From NCBI GenBank assembly GCA_933207985.1, contig OW240912.1, positions 205,665,519 through 205,729,518 of the forward strand: DNA of 64,000 bases, written 5' to 3'. The stretch's first letter is position 1; the number at the start of each line of letters is the position of its first letter. The translations under genes were made by a program, and so were the position numbers. This document shows, piece after piece, positions 48,080 through 58,079 of the stretch. The notes under the pieces were generated by a model, which saw only the letters and a program-made list of their open reading frames with translations, was not told the DNA's origin and made no database searches. Origin of the DNA: Pelobates cultripes. Taxonomy: Eukaryota > Chordata > Amphibia > Anura > Pelobatidae.

Positions 48080-50045
48080 ATCCATACCACAGGCATATGT
48101 TTATATGTGTTTGTAAATGTTGTGACTTATTGTGCCTTTTCCTCTTCGCTTTTGTACAAAAGATGATTTTTAGAGGCACATAATGTAATGTATGGTTGTT
48201 ATAGAAAAAAAAAAAGTTTAATAGGAAAATAAAAAATACATTTAAAACAAAAGTATTACATATGGTGTTCAGGTGCATAAAATCATTATCCTAGTTGCAA
48301 TTTGTATAAACCAATTTATATTTTTGTTGACTCACTTGTTCATTATACTACTGTCTTCACCTAAAGTGCTTTAGGAGTTTGGAGTATTTATCAGGTTTCA
48401 CTTTTTCTTCTCCTTTACTCCTTTTTCAAAGTTTTTCTGGGCAACTATGTCTAAGACACAGACACATCTTTTGTAAGCCCTGTTAAAATAGTCAATACAA
48501 TCTCTACAAAAGGTCCAAGACAGAATGTGGGTTGAAGAACACACAAACCATAAACCAGTTATTCTTACTGCTTAATTTAGGATATCAAATTGTGTCCATG
48601 CCATTTTAATGGATTATGGATTCTCATAATCTGAACCAGGCAATTATTTTATCCAAGCGCTAGCATGTGCCTATTAAACATATTTTAGTATAAGAACAAT
48701 GCTTCCATAGTGCAACAAGACCTTGGGAAGAGTTTAAAGAAGTTTACTTTGTTACATAATTTCAGCTGAAAAATGGGACCATAGCCCCTGTCAAAGAAAG
48801 AATTAAGACCCACTGTCATAATCCTTTGGTTATATAATAAATGGGCCTATCACATTTCGGGCAAATCTGCCAAAGATTGACAGCTTGCCTTTCACACACA
48901 GAGGATTCACCTCTTCCCCTGGCCGTGCCACGTTCCAACATCCCTCTATGCTGACCGTGAAGATAGAGAGCGACGGCGGACAGGAGCCCCTACCTACCCC
49001 ATCCCTCCGGGATCATGGCTTTGCCGGACACCGGGGCCACTTTGGAGAGAACCCCACATAAGAAAGAGGGCTTCCGCGAGGGCCGAGCACGGCCATATCA
49101 TTGGGGGGGGTGGATGCGGGCAACCGGAGACCCTCGAGGGCCGGAGAACCAGCAGGAGAAAGAGAGCCATGGTAAATAGCATGGGAAGTCTGGAGAGGGG
49201 ATGGGGGAGTATACCCAGTGCTGTGCACACCACCCTGTGTTCTAAGGGTTATTATAGTACTGCTGTATACTCTGTTCTGTGCCCATGATAATCCAGTACA
49301 AAGACTCACATACTGTATATACACAGTGCTGTGCCCATGTTCGTCTACAAAGAGTCATGTGCTGTGTATAGTGAATGTTACATGCCTGCAGAGTCCCAAT
49401 TCACAGTATGTGAGGCTTTAATAAAAAATGGCTTTTTAATGCTTGTGATATAACCAGTGCTGTGCCAATATGGGGATTACCAAATATGAAATACAGTATT
49501 CCCAATGCATTTTGTGTTGGCTACTATACAAAGGATTACATCAGTGTTCATGTTGTTTTGCCTGTAGTATATCCAGTGCTGTGTAGATCAACCAAGTACA
49601 TGTAAAGGTTTGCGTGCTTACAGAATACCCAGAGTCATGTACAGCAGTGTTTCCTGTACATCCCGCGTAGTCCATCTCAATCTATATACAGTACTGTTCA
49701 TTTAGAGTTCTATTAACAGAGTGATTGCATTACAAGAATCAACATTAGGTTTTGTGTTTCCATGCAATCTTAACTGATCAGTGTACCTGGAGTGTACTGT
49801 GATCAAAAATATTTTGTATATTTGTGTACATGTAATATACACATTTGTTTCTCTTTTTATTCATTATATGGCTGCGTACAGCAATGAACATATTGGTGAT
49901 TATCCATTAATGTGCAGAATATAGTTTGTTTACCTTGTGGATAGTGCACTGCTTGCATGTATGCAGAGCCACCCTTTGTGTATAGGGATGCATTCAGTAA
50001 CACGCTCGCTACTTGTTATTCTGACTGCAAACCAACCTATGTGAG
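48080..50045. other. Intronic DNA; degenerate 'ccagtgctgtg' repeats
   Basis: A GC-richer patch lies at 48890-49200 (no gene recognised). Then CCAGTGCTGTG-like motifs recur near 49214, 49322, 49455 and 49569, suggesting a decayed tandem repeat with a unit of about 105-135 bp. Confidence 0.4.
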
Positions 50046-50046
50046 C

Positions 50047-50474
50047 TTAAAGGATCACTATAGTGTCAGGAAAACAAACTCATTTTCCTGACACTATATA
50101 ACCCCTTCAGCTACTTACTTTAATCCAGCGCCGGTGACCTCCCCTCCCATTCCGATGTCAGCTCCCGAGTGGAGCGGAATGCGCCGCCAGAGCTGAGCGC
50201 ATTAAAAAAAACGCCCATAGGAAAGCATTTTTCAATGCTTTCCTAGGGACATTATGCACACTGAATGCGATTTTCACACTCAGCGTCGCAGAAGCGCCTC
50301 TAGCGGTTGTCAGGAATACAGCCACTAGAGGCTGGATTAACCCTGCAATGTAAACATAGCAGTTTCTCTGAAAATGCTATGTTTACATCTGAAAAGTTAA
50401 AATCTGGGGGACATGGCACCCAGACCACTTCATTGAGCTGAAGTGGTCTGGGTGACTATAGTGGTCCTTTAATG
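50047..50474. mobile_element. TTAA MITE, apparently complete
   Basis: Left end TTAAAGGATCACTATAGTGT, right end ACTATAGTGGTCCTTTAA, with a CCAGCGCCGG block and CGCTTTC-type internal inverted segments. TTAA is found at both ends. Same family as 18.7, 47.8 and 55.0 kb. Confidence 0.75.
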
Positions 50475-50723
50475 GTTTTCATGTATTTTCCTTCACTGCT
50501 TTTTTTTTTTTTATTATTCAGAGTTTATATTGCTTGTTATAATTTGTATAGAATGTTTGTACTTGCATAATGCTAGCTTAAATCTGCGGTTTGAGTTCAT
50601 TACTTGACGTAGGACTAGATTACATTAGTTACAAGTTATTTTCTGTCCACGTTTGCTGTGTTACTTTCAATAAAAAAAAAGTGTTTCGGCCCAGAATTTT
50701 CATTCCGGTGCATCCCTAGTTTA

Positions 50724-51056
50724 AAGAAACACTAAGCTCCATAACCACTAAAGCCTGCAGAGAGAAGTGCCCTGGCAACTGGTAATTCATCAAACCATTT
50801 TAGATCAGTTTGACAATCTAAGCGGGTCTTCAGATGCTACAACACACTAGGCTTCTCCTATCGGAAAGATATTCCTCGTTGGCCGAAGGCTGACACTCTC
50901 AGACAATGAGAATGGCCCTGTTCAATTAAAATAACTGGATTCTCCTTGAAGGAGTACAGTGCGGACAAGAGTAGGGCCCTAGATAAGTTGTCAATCTGTT
51001 CTAAAATGTTTTGACACATTACTCTGGTTTGTAGTGGTTAGTGTGCTCCTTTAATT
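50724..51056. mobile_element. TTAA MITE, second subfamily
   Basis: Left end TTTAAAGAAACACTAAGCTC with CATAACCACTAAAGC; right end GTAGTGGTTAGTGTGCTCC then TTTAA. Inverted termini, no ORF. Confidence 0.65.
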
Positions 51057-51059
51057 AGT

Positions 51060-52990
51060 AAACAGCGCTGACCTGAAAATAATAGTAATTAAATCTACGC
51101 CAACCCAAAATAGGATTACCCTTGCACAACTTATCAATATATTTAAATGTCCAAATCTGCCCCAAAATTCCATAATTTGTTATTGAATTGACCAGAACCC
51201 ATGGATAAGTACACTACTAAGTGATGCCACATGAATAACTATGGAGCTTTAGGTTTTAGAATCAAAGTACCTGCAACATTAACAAGTATTGCAGACAAAA
51301 CACTGAATTAAATATCTTTTAGGCTCCCTAGCAAAATGACGAAAGAGCTCAAAAAACACCCTACCAGCGTGTTTAAAAAAATAAATAAAAAACTGCATGC
51401 ATAGCATGAACATTTTTTTTTTTTTTCATGAAACAGCTTCCATGCCACTGTTTTTTCTATTTGTCACTGTGGCACACATGGGCCTTAAAGCACAAACTGC
51501 TCCAGATTTTGCTAGCTGTCAATTACCACTCTTCTAATGCAAGCTCTTGACTGACAAACCTGCTTTGGAATATTCTAAACATATAATAAATATATGGCAT
51601 GGGTATGTGGATTTCCCTTCTTTCTCCATCTGCCTGTAGAATCCAAGTGACGATCTAACATCCTGGCCCCAAACCTCATAAGATGTGACAAATATCAGAA
51701 TCTGTTAAGCCATGGGTCTTCCATGTTTTATTACTATCACTTGTGTAGGCAGTTCAAATAAAATTATTTACTTCCCTTTCTCATTAAAGTGTTTTCATCG
51801 TGGTACACATAAATTTGCCGCATTTGAAAATAAATTGCCTCTAAACATTATGCTAGCAATTGTACAGACCGAAAAATGTAAACCCTATTTGAAAACACAA
51901 CCTACCACCTATCAATCACTTCTTTGACCTAGACGGCTATGACGACAACTTACTGACCATGGAGGGCAGGAGAACCCTCCTACAGGAGTATACACTTGTA
52001 CTCCAGCACAGTAACTAGAGAGCATGTTCAGTAGTAGCCAACACTTCATTTTCTAGCTAGAGGAGTACACGATTGGGCTGACTGATAAGACACAAATAAG
52101 CTTGAAGTGTCTCTAAGTTGTGTTCTGAGCTACATTTCCAGCATCTTTTTTAATTTTAGACTCACAATGTGGCAGAGAGTCAAGCTTTTGCAGACGAGAT
52201 AGCTTTGGGTGTTTTGTTTTTTTTAAAGTCAAAAGACTCCTTGTACCATGACAACTAACATAAGTTGTAGTGGGTGTGGGTGGTGCTTTAAAGTGTCCCT
52301 TTAAGCACTCTAATGGAATAAACTACTTTATAACACTTAATCAGCCACCAGTAGCACAATTAGACTTGTGGAAAAAGCTCCGAGGCACTAGTCTAAAGAT
52401 TTTCCAAAACAGCTCACTACTTTATGCAAACTTTGAGAATTCTAACTACTCAGAAAGACCTTCCTACACCACCGACAGCTCTTCCCTTTAGCAGGGCAAA
52501 CATGACCTCTTGACTCTATATGCCAAGCTTATGTAATTGAATTTACTTGCATGAAACTGCAGTGTAAACGCCTGGTGCTTAATTATATAAAATGGTCTTT
52601 TTATTGAAGTGCTACCTGGAAATATGTTAGACTAAACTCACGAGCAGGGCATTCCATGCCTTGTGTTCCTGTAAACTTCTTCAGGCCTAATAGCATTATT
52701 TTCACATTTCACAGTGCTGAATTATAAATGATAATACACACGTGCATTGTGTAGCCACCTAGTACCCTAGGAATGTAGTGTTTACCCCCACCCCATTTCC
52801 CTACGGGTACTGTGTGTGACCCCTTGTTGCAGCGTAAACAACCTCCCTGACAAATCTGCAAGCTATCTGGGAGACTCTCCATGGATGTGAAATCTGCTAG
52901 GAGTATTGGGGATCAACTCTCAGGGAGTGTCTTCCTCGAGGGATGTGAGTGAGATATGCTAGGAGGATTGGGGTCCAAATAACTGGGGGT
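51060..52990. other. Intronic DNA, no recognised element
   Basis: AT-rich with poly-T near 51413-51427. A short 'aaagtgtccctttaa' near 52291-52305 may be a MITE end. No exon was recognised. Confidence 0.4.
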
Positions 52991-52995
52991 GTCAG

Positions 52996-53873
52996 TGAGT
53001 GTTCAGACTCCAGCACTCAGTGAGTGTTCAGACTCCAGCACTCAGTGAGTGTTCAGACTCCAGCACTCAGTGAGTGTTCAGTCTCCAGCACTCAGTGAGT
53101 GTTCAGTCTCCAGCACTCAGTGAGTGTTCAGTCTCCAGCACTCAGTGAGTGTTCAGTCTCCAGCACTCAGTGAGTGTTCAGTCTCCAGCACTCAGTGAGT
53201 GTTCAGTCTCCAGCACTCAGTGAGTGTTCAGTCTCCAGCACTCAGTGAGTGTTCAGTCTCCAGCACTCAGTGAGTGTTCAGACTCCAGCACTCAGTGAGT
53301 GTTCAGACTCCAGCACTCAGTGAGTGTTCAGTCTCCAGCACTCAGTGAGTGTTCAGTCTCCAGCACTCAGTGAGTGTTCAGTCTCCAGCACTCAGTGAGT
53401 GTTCAGTCTCCAGCACTCAGTGAGTGTTCAGTCTCCAGCACTCAGTGAGTGTTCAGTCTCCAGCACTCAGTGAGTGTTCAGTCTCCAGCACTCAGTGAGT
53501 GTTCAGTCTCCAGCACTCAGTGAGTGGGAGTGAGTGTCCAGACTCCAGCACTCAGTGAGTGGGAGTGTGAGTGAGTGTCCAGACTCCAGCACTCAGTGAG
53601 TGGGAGTGTGAGTGAGTGTCCAGACTCCAGCACTCAGTGAGTGGGAGTGTGAGTGAGTGTTCAGACTCCAGCACTCAGTGAGTGGGAGTGTGAGTGAGTG
53701 TTCAGACTCCAGCACTCAGTGAGTGGGAGTGTGAGTGAGTGTTCAGACTCCAGCACTCAGTGAGTGGGAGTGGGAGTGAGTGTTCAGACTCCAGCACTCA
53801 GTGAGTGGGAGTGGGAGTGAGTGTTCAGACTCCAGCACTCAGTGAGTGGGAGTGGGAGTGAGTGTTCAGACTC
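52996..53873. repeat. VNTR minisatellite, 25-bp then 41-bp units
   Basis: Twenty-one units of 25 bp (52996-53520), each TGAGTGTTCAGWCTCCAGCA plus CTCAG, then one 35-bp unit (53521-53555), seven 41-bp units (53556-53842) carrying an extra TGAGTGGGAGTG segment, and a partial unit. The W position is A in units 1-3 and 12-13 and T in units 4-11 and 14-21, so units 2-11 and 12-21 are the same 250-bp block. It ends at the edge of the CpG island. Confidence 0.97.
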
Positions 53874-53889
53874 TGTCCCCCTCAGCTGA

Positions 53890-54570
53890 CACTTTTCTCA
53901 GTAACTTGGTGACTAGGCCCAGAAGCGCCGGCTAAAGTTTGCTCAGTGCCCCACCTCCCTCCCTCCAGGCCGGCCAGGCCGCCTCCCTCGCTCTCTCCCT
54001 GCCAGCCAGCCAGCCTGCCTGTACTCCGGGCCGGGCCGGGGGAGCTGGGAGGGAGGGAGAGAGAGAGGGAGGGAGGAGGCGGGAAGGCTGGCTCGCTGAC
54101 TGGCGCGCGGGTCGCACTCACTTTCTCCTTCTTGTTTTTATTCGGCATGGCGGCGCTCCGTGCTCCCCCCCCGTCTCCTCCTCCTCCGGGTGTCAGCGGC
54201 GGCGGCAGCTCCTCGGACTCCGGTGACACTCACCCCTCCCCCGCCCGCCTTACTTCACTCACTGACTGACTGCTCTCCCCTCCTCACTCTCCCAGGCTGC
54301 AGCCGCAGCGCCTCACCTCCGGACACGTCCTCTCCCATTGGCTGGCCGGCGTCACGTGCTCCAACGTCTCCATGCCCAGCGCCTGTCCTCCGTCACCGTG
54401 TACCCGTCACTTCGGCCACGCCCCTGCTCGCTCGCTCGCTGGAGGCAATTCACGCGAGAGCACGGGGAGTGGGCGGGGCCGTGGTGTAAATAGTTCGCTG
54501 CCTACGCTGCAGGTGCTCAGTCCCGCTGCCAGGGCTAGAGAGGCAGGAGCTCCTACAGGGAGTTGCTGTC
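53890..54570. promoter_or_regulatory. CpG island promoter, probably for a minus-strand gene
   Basis: GC- and CpG-rich, in strong contrast to its AT-rich surroundings. It carries a GC box (GGGCGGGGCC, 54471-54480), a CCAAT box on the minus strand (GCCAATGGG, within 54332-54341) and an E-box TCACGTG (54352-54358). All three lie upstream, in minus-strand sense, of the ATG at 54148, at spacings usual for promoter elements. No recognised repeat family explains it. Confidence 0.75.
54122..54148 (-). CDS. Candidate first coding exon, PP2A B56-like N-terminus
   Basis: Minus strand: GCCGCCATGC, an ideal Kozak context, opens nine codons reading MPNKNKKEK and ending exactly at a consensus donor (GTGAGT, 54121-54116), phase 0. 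From memory, a PPP2R5C isoform begins with the same nine residues followed by ESPK, and PPP2R5D begins MPYKLKKEKEPPK. B56 proteins are regulatory subunits that direct PP2A to substrates. The match is short and no second exon was found in the window, so it would lie beyond position 1 or the exon is not real. An upstream in-frame ATG at 54229 is less likely on context. Gene symbol withheld. Confidence 0.5.
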
Positions 54571-54971
54571 ACCTGGCCTGGGATTATTCCAGTTCAATTC
54601 GGATTACAACAGCCGAACCTGAAACATGGAGCTGTATTGGAGATTTTATTTTTTAATTTTATTATTTCAATTCTGCTTTTTTGAACTCATTTTTTTTTTT
54701 TTTATAAATGCATGTGGTATTCTCACTAATTCATACTTTACAGGATTATTCACTACAGTGAGAATTCGCAGAATATTATTATATCTTGAGACCAGAGTTC
54801 TCAAACCGAAAGCAAAAGCTGACGCACAGGATCCATCACTAATGTGAGACTTGCTGGGAATTCAAAGTGAATTCCTTCACATTTAATGTCAAAATAACTA
54901 AATCTGAAAATGAGAGACTTGGAGAAATATTTTCTATTTCTGCTATTTTGAGCTAAATTTGGAAATTCACT

Positions 54972-55047
54972 TTAACCCCCTAAGGACACGACGTGTGACG
55001 TGTCATGATTCCCTATTATTCCAGACGTTTGGTCCTTAAGGGGTTAA
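54972..55047. mobile_element. Small palindromic TTAA MITE, 76 bp
   Basis: TTAACCCCCTAAGGACACG at the left and CCTTAAGGGGTTAA at the right, with an ACGTGTGACGTGTC centre. The same element lies in the opposite orientation at 56674-56753. Its right TTAA is also the first TTAA of the next MITE. Confidence 0.85.
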
Positions 55048-55195
55048 AGAGACACTATAGTGCCAGGAAAATACTAATTTCCTGGCACTATAGTGCCCTG
55101 AGGGTGCCCCCACCCTCAGGGTCCCACTCCCGCCGGGCTGAAGTTGGAGGAAGGGGTTAAACACTTACCTTTCTCCAGCGCCGGGCTTTCTTTAA
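55044..55195. mobile_element. TTAA MITE, left part
   Basis: TTAAAGAGACACTATAGTGC, then the inverted pair CAGGAAA / TTTCCTGGCACTATAGTG, then GAGGGTGCCCCCACC and the CTTTCTCCAGCGCCGG block. It lacks a right end, giving way to another MITE. Confidence 0.7.
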
Positions 55196-55491
55196 CCCTT
55201 TAAACATAACTGTGTGCTGTAGTGGTTATGGTGCCGTTAATGCATTGGCATTCCCCCCATTCTAGCTCCACTGAGTTGCGCAGGGCTGCTCTAGTCTAAT
55301 TGACTGACAGTATCGCCAGCAGGCCTGCAGGATGTAATAAAGGCAGAGAGCAGAACCCAACAGAATTCAAACTGCTCTGAAGCAACTTGACTACCTGTAC
55401 TTACATTGGGGGGCCACCAGGGCCCACCTGGCACCATAACTACTACATTGTATTACAGTGTTTATGGTGCTTGGAGTGTTCCTTTAACAGC
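55196..55491. mobile_element. TTAA MITE, second subfamily
   Basis: Left text GTAGTGGTTATGGTGCC, right text GCACCATAACTACTACATTG and GGTGCTTGGAGTGTTCC then TTTAA. The halves are diverged inverted copies. Confidence 0.65.
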
Positions 55492-55494
55492 ATA

Positions 55495-56670
55495 ACCTTT
55501 GGTTTATTTTATAAAAGTGCACATTTCTACAGAAATTTCCACTTTTATAAATCCCCTTAGTAATACCTGGATGTTACACAGGCTTCACTGCTTCTCAGAG
55601 AATGATCAGTTCTTTTGCAATCTTGAATCAAATCAAAAATAAATAGAGCATCAAACATCTTTCACAAAAATGCAGCTATGGTTATATTCTTTAAAGGTCC
55701 ATTGTAAAATATATATTTTAAACTATTTAGTAGATATACCCTCAAGGAAAATATTCATGTATTTTCTTTTGCATGCTTTCCTTTAGTGTATATATAAAGA
55801 AAAAAAGAATACTTTGCTATAGCTGCAGATCTAGTGTCTGCAGCTATTGTAAGCCCTCCCTTTCTTCCCCTGCACTGGCAGATTGACCAATCAAAAACGT
55901 CTTGTTGAGAAGTCAAAGAAACCTCTCCAACTGTGAAAGCCGGGAGGTGTTTCAAAAGACATTTATTAAAATTCCTATTTCTATTGAAGCTGCAATCTTT
56001 TATCTGTTTGTAGTGTTCCTTTAAAAGTTGTAATCAATGAAAACAAATTTCAAAAATATTTTTTTTTAACACACTTTAAACATGCATAGCTCTCTTTGTG
56101 TCACATGACAACAGGATAGAATCAATCAAACCCGTAGAAAATATAAACGTAGAAGAATTCTACGGGATTAAATTATTTCTGGGACCAGTTTGGTCATTCA
56201 AAGGCAACGAACATGATCCTCCTAATTCTATGTTTAGTGCTCACAGTGTTTATTAAGCAGGTGATACATCACGTATAAATAACAATCAGGTCACTGCTCT
56301 AATTTGGAGCGGCTTACGCATTCTTGTCGTTTTCTGCGTGGATATATGTAGCGAAGAACATCTTCTCTTGATTTCTTTTCTCACTCTGACACCCTTAACC
56401 TCTTCTGCTATATTGTGAGTTTTAATAAAGGGAAGAAGACAGTAGATGTTGGGCAGTAGATAGCTGGCGATTTAGAAAATATATAATACAGTGCAGATTA
56501 GAAGCGGTTGGTTCTAAGAATTCTGTACAGCATGTAACTAGGTTTTATAAAGATCAATCAAACTAGGTTTCTACTTTTATATGTGCTCAGTGTGTAACCT
56601 GTGTTTTGCCTCCTGATGGCACTCTCCGTGTACTGAACATTTAAAGCACAAAATATATGCGTTATATCTT
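55495..56670. other. Intronic DNA, no recognised element
   Basis: AT-rich, no exon seen; 'gtagtgttcctttaaaa' near 56011-56027 is another possible MITE end. Confidence 0.4.
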
Positions 56671-56673
56671 CAT

Positions 56674-56753
56674 TTAACCCCTTAAGGACCAAACTTCTGG
56701 AATAAAAGGGAATCATGACATGTCACACATGTCACGTGTCCTTAAGGGGTTAA
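56674..56753. mobile_element. Small palindromic TTAA MITE, 80 bp
   Basis: TTAACCCCTTAAGGACC ... CCTTAAGGGGTTAA, the inverse-orientation sibling of 54972-55047. It is followed at its right TTAA by AAGGAACAACACTACAAGC, the start of a larger MITE cut by the gap. Confidence 0.85.
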
Positions 56754-56817
56754 AGGAACAACACTACAAGCATCAAAGCTACAAGTTGTTCCCCCCTTGC
56801 GCACACAACGTAAGTGG

Positions 56818-56917
56818 NNNNNNNNNNNNNNNNNNNNNNNNNNNNNNNNNNNNNNNNNNNNNNNNNNNNNNNNNNNNNNNNNNNNNNNNNNNNNNNNNNN
56901 NNNNNNNNNNNNNNNNN
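56818..56917. other. Assembly gap, 100 N
   Basis: Exactly 100 N, the usual placeholder for a gap of unknown length. It lies 555 bp upstream of the rims3 C2B exon. Confidence 1.
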
Positions 56918-57372
56918 GCCATGTGGTTAATGGAGTCTTGCCTCTGTCCTGGGAGATAATTGGATTACTTCACAATTATCTCCACGACAGAGAGGAGGGA
57001 TTGTGATGTAAATGTGGGTGTGTTTTATGGTTCTCCTGTAAACGATTGGTTGTACTGTGTCCCACCCTGTGGGATGTCCCCTTTCATGGGGACTTGCATA
57101 AAAGCCAGTGTGTGGCCATTACAAGTGAGTTCCTGCTTAACCCTCAAAGTGAAGTGTTGTTTCATTATTGGGGGAGGATTTATTGTATGCTGTTCCAGTT
57201 TGACTGCTAGGAGTGTAAACCTATTCGCATGGTTTTTCCTATTCGGCTGTTTCCAGTATTCATGTGTTTGTAGTTCGGGAGAGTGGTGACTGCAGTAGCT
57301 GTCTGTGAATCTGAAAGGGGAAGATCGCCTAAACGTTTTTTAACAGCTTGTGGGCAAAACGGTCCGTTACAC
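56918..57372 (+). mobile_element. Probable LTR, truncated by the gap
   Basis: It contains a TATA-like GCATAAAAGCC (about 57096-57106) followed by promoter-proximal text and a run up to CCGTTACA near 57370, consistent with a frog LTR-retrotransposon LTR. A palindromic GGGAGATAATTGG / ACAATTATCTCC pair lies at 56952-56983. The left end is in the gap and no TSD can be tested. Confidence 0.4.
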
Positions 57373-57472
57373 ATGCTTACCCAGTTTAAAAAGTCCAGTC
57401 ATAGCTGGAGCAAAGGCAGCTCCGTGTTTATTAAACATTTAGTTACCCAGTTCTGTCTTGTTTATTTTCTAG

Positions 57473-57574
57473 GGGACATCAACATCAGGATGGTAGACAG
57501 AAATGGACAATTGGAAGTGGAGGTGATACAGGCCAGAGGTTTAACCCCAAAACCAGGATCCAAAGCAATACCAG
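57473..57574 (+). CDS. rims3: rims3 exon, start of the C2B domain
   Basis: A 102-bp exon between a polypyrimidine tract plus TTTTCTAG and the donor GTAATT. Two bases complete the Gly codon left open by the exon at 13283-13395; 33 codons follow, then one base. The peptide starts DINIRMVDRNGQLEVEVIQA and continues RGLTPKPGSKAIP, the first beta strands of the RIM C2B domain. RGLTPKPGSK with the MVD form favours RIMS3; RIMS1/2 have RARSLTQKPGSK and RIMS4 LQERNGQLEVDIIQARGLTAKPG. The RIM C2B binds liprin-alpha and PI(4,5)P2 rather than calcium. The next exon (expected to start Ala-Thr-Tyr) is not in the remaining 6.4 kb. Confidence 0.94.
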
Positions 57575-57715
57575 GTAATTAAAGGTTTATTGAATGTCCA
57601 TTAAATCACACATCTAGTATAGCTTGATATTATGCAGATAAGAAAAGGTTTGCTATGGATAGGTAATATTTCAAAAATAAAATGGTCAAACATGATATAT
57701 GTCTTATAAGGATAG

Positions 57716-58078
57716 ATCGTTATAACTGTAGTGGTTTTGGTCTCAGGATTACCCTGGCACCCCCACCCCCACTTTATGAAATCAGACTGATTTAAAAACA
57801 GTTTATCATCTTACCTGACGTCTGTCAGGTGCTGCTCTCCTCCTCTCAGCCAGGACAGAAATAAGCTTCTATATATTAGCCTCATTTAGCTTTCCTGAGT
57901 AGCCTTTCAGTAGTGCAGCAGTGGAGGTAGGCAGCAGGACCCAACAGACTCTAGATGAGAAGTAAAATAATCAGAAAATGGTGTGACTACGTACACTAGG
58001 GGGCGCCAAGGCACTGCTGGCCCCATAATTAGTAGAGTGTGAGGTAGTAGTTGTGGTGCTTGATGAGTTCTGTTAAAA
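57716..58078. mobile_element. TTAA MITE, second subfamily, diverged
   Basis: ATAACTGTAGTGGTTTTGGT at the left and TAGTAGTTGTGGTGCTTG ... TTCTGTTAAAA at the right. It aligns with 55196-55491. Confidence 0.6.
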
Positions 58079-58079
58079 C

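Larger units (their letters stand above)
13396..57472 (+). other. rims3: rims3 intron, 44 kb, transposon-filled
   Basis: Bounded by GT at 13396 and AG at 57471-57472, with exon phases consistent (one base plus two bases of a Gly codon). It holds L1, L2/CR1, Tc1, Penelope, hAT and MITE insertions, a VNTR, a CpG island with an antisense first-exon candidate and a 100-N gap, each listed separately. True length is uncertain because the gap is of standard unknown size. Confidence 0.8.

Noticed and set aside
48950..49200. GC-rich segment with a possible ORF (MALPDTGATLERTPHKK)
   Set aside because: Short, no recognised family and no splice signals; noted as unassigned.
52996..53873. Regularly spaced repeat that could be mistaken for a CRISPR array
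   Set aside because: The units are head-to-tail with no unique spacers, and the genome is vertebrate; it is a minisatellite.
53882..54229. 115-codon minus-strand ORF through the CpG island
   Set aside because: It reads through a consensus splice donor at 54121; only the first codons up to the donor are considered a candidate exon.
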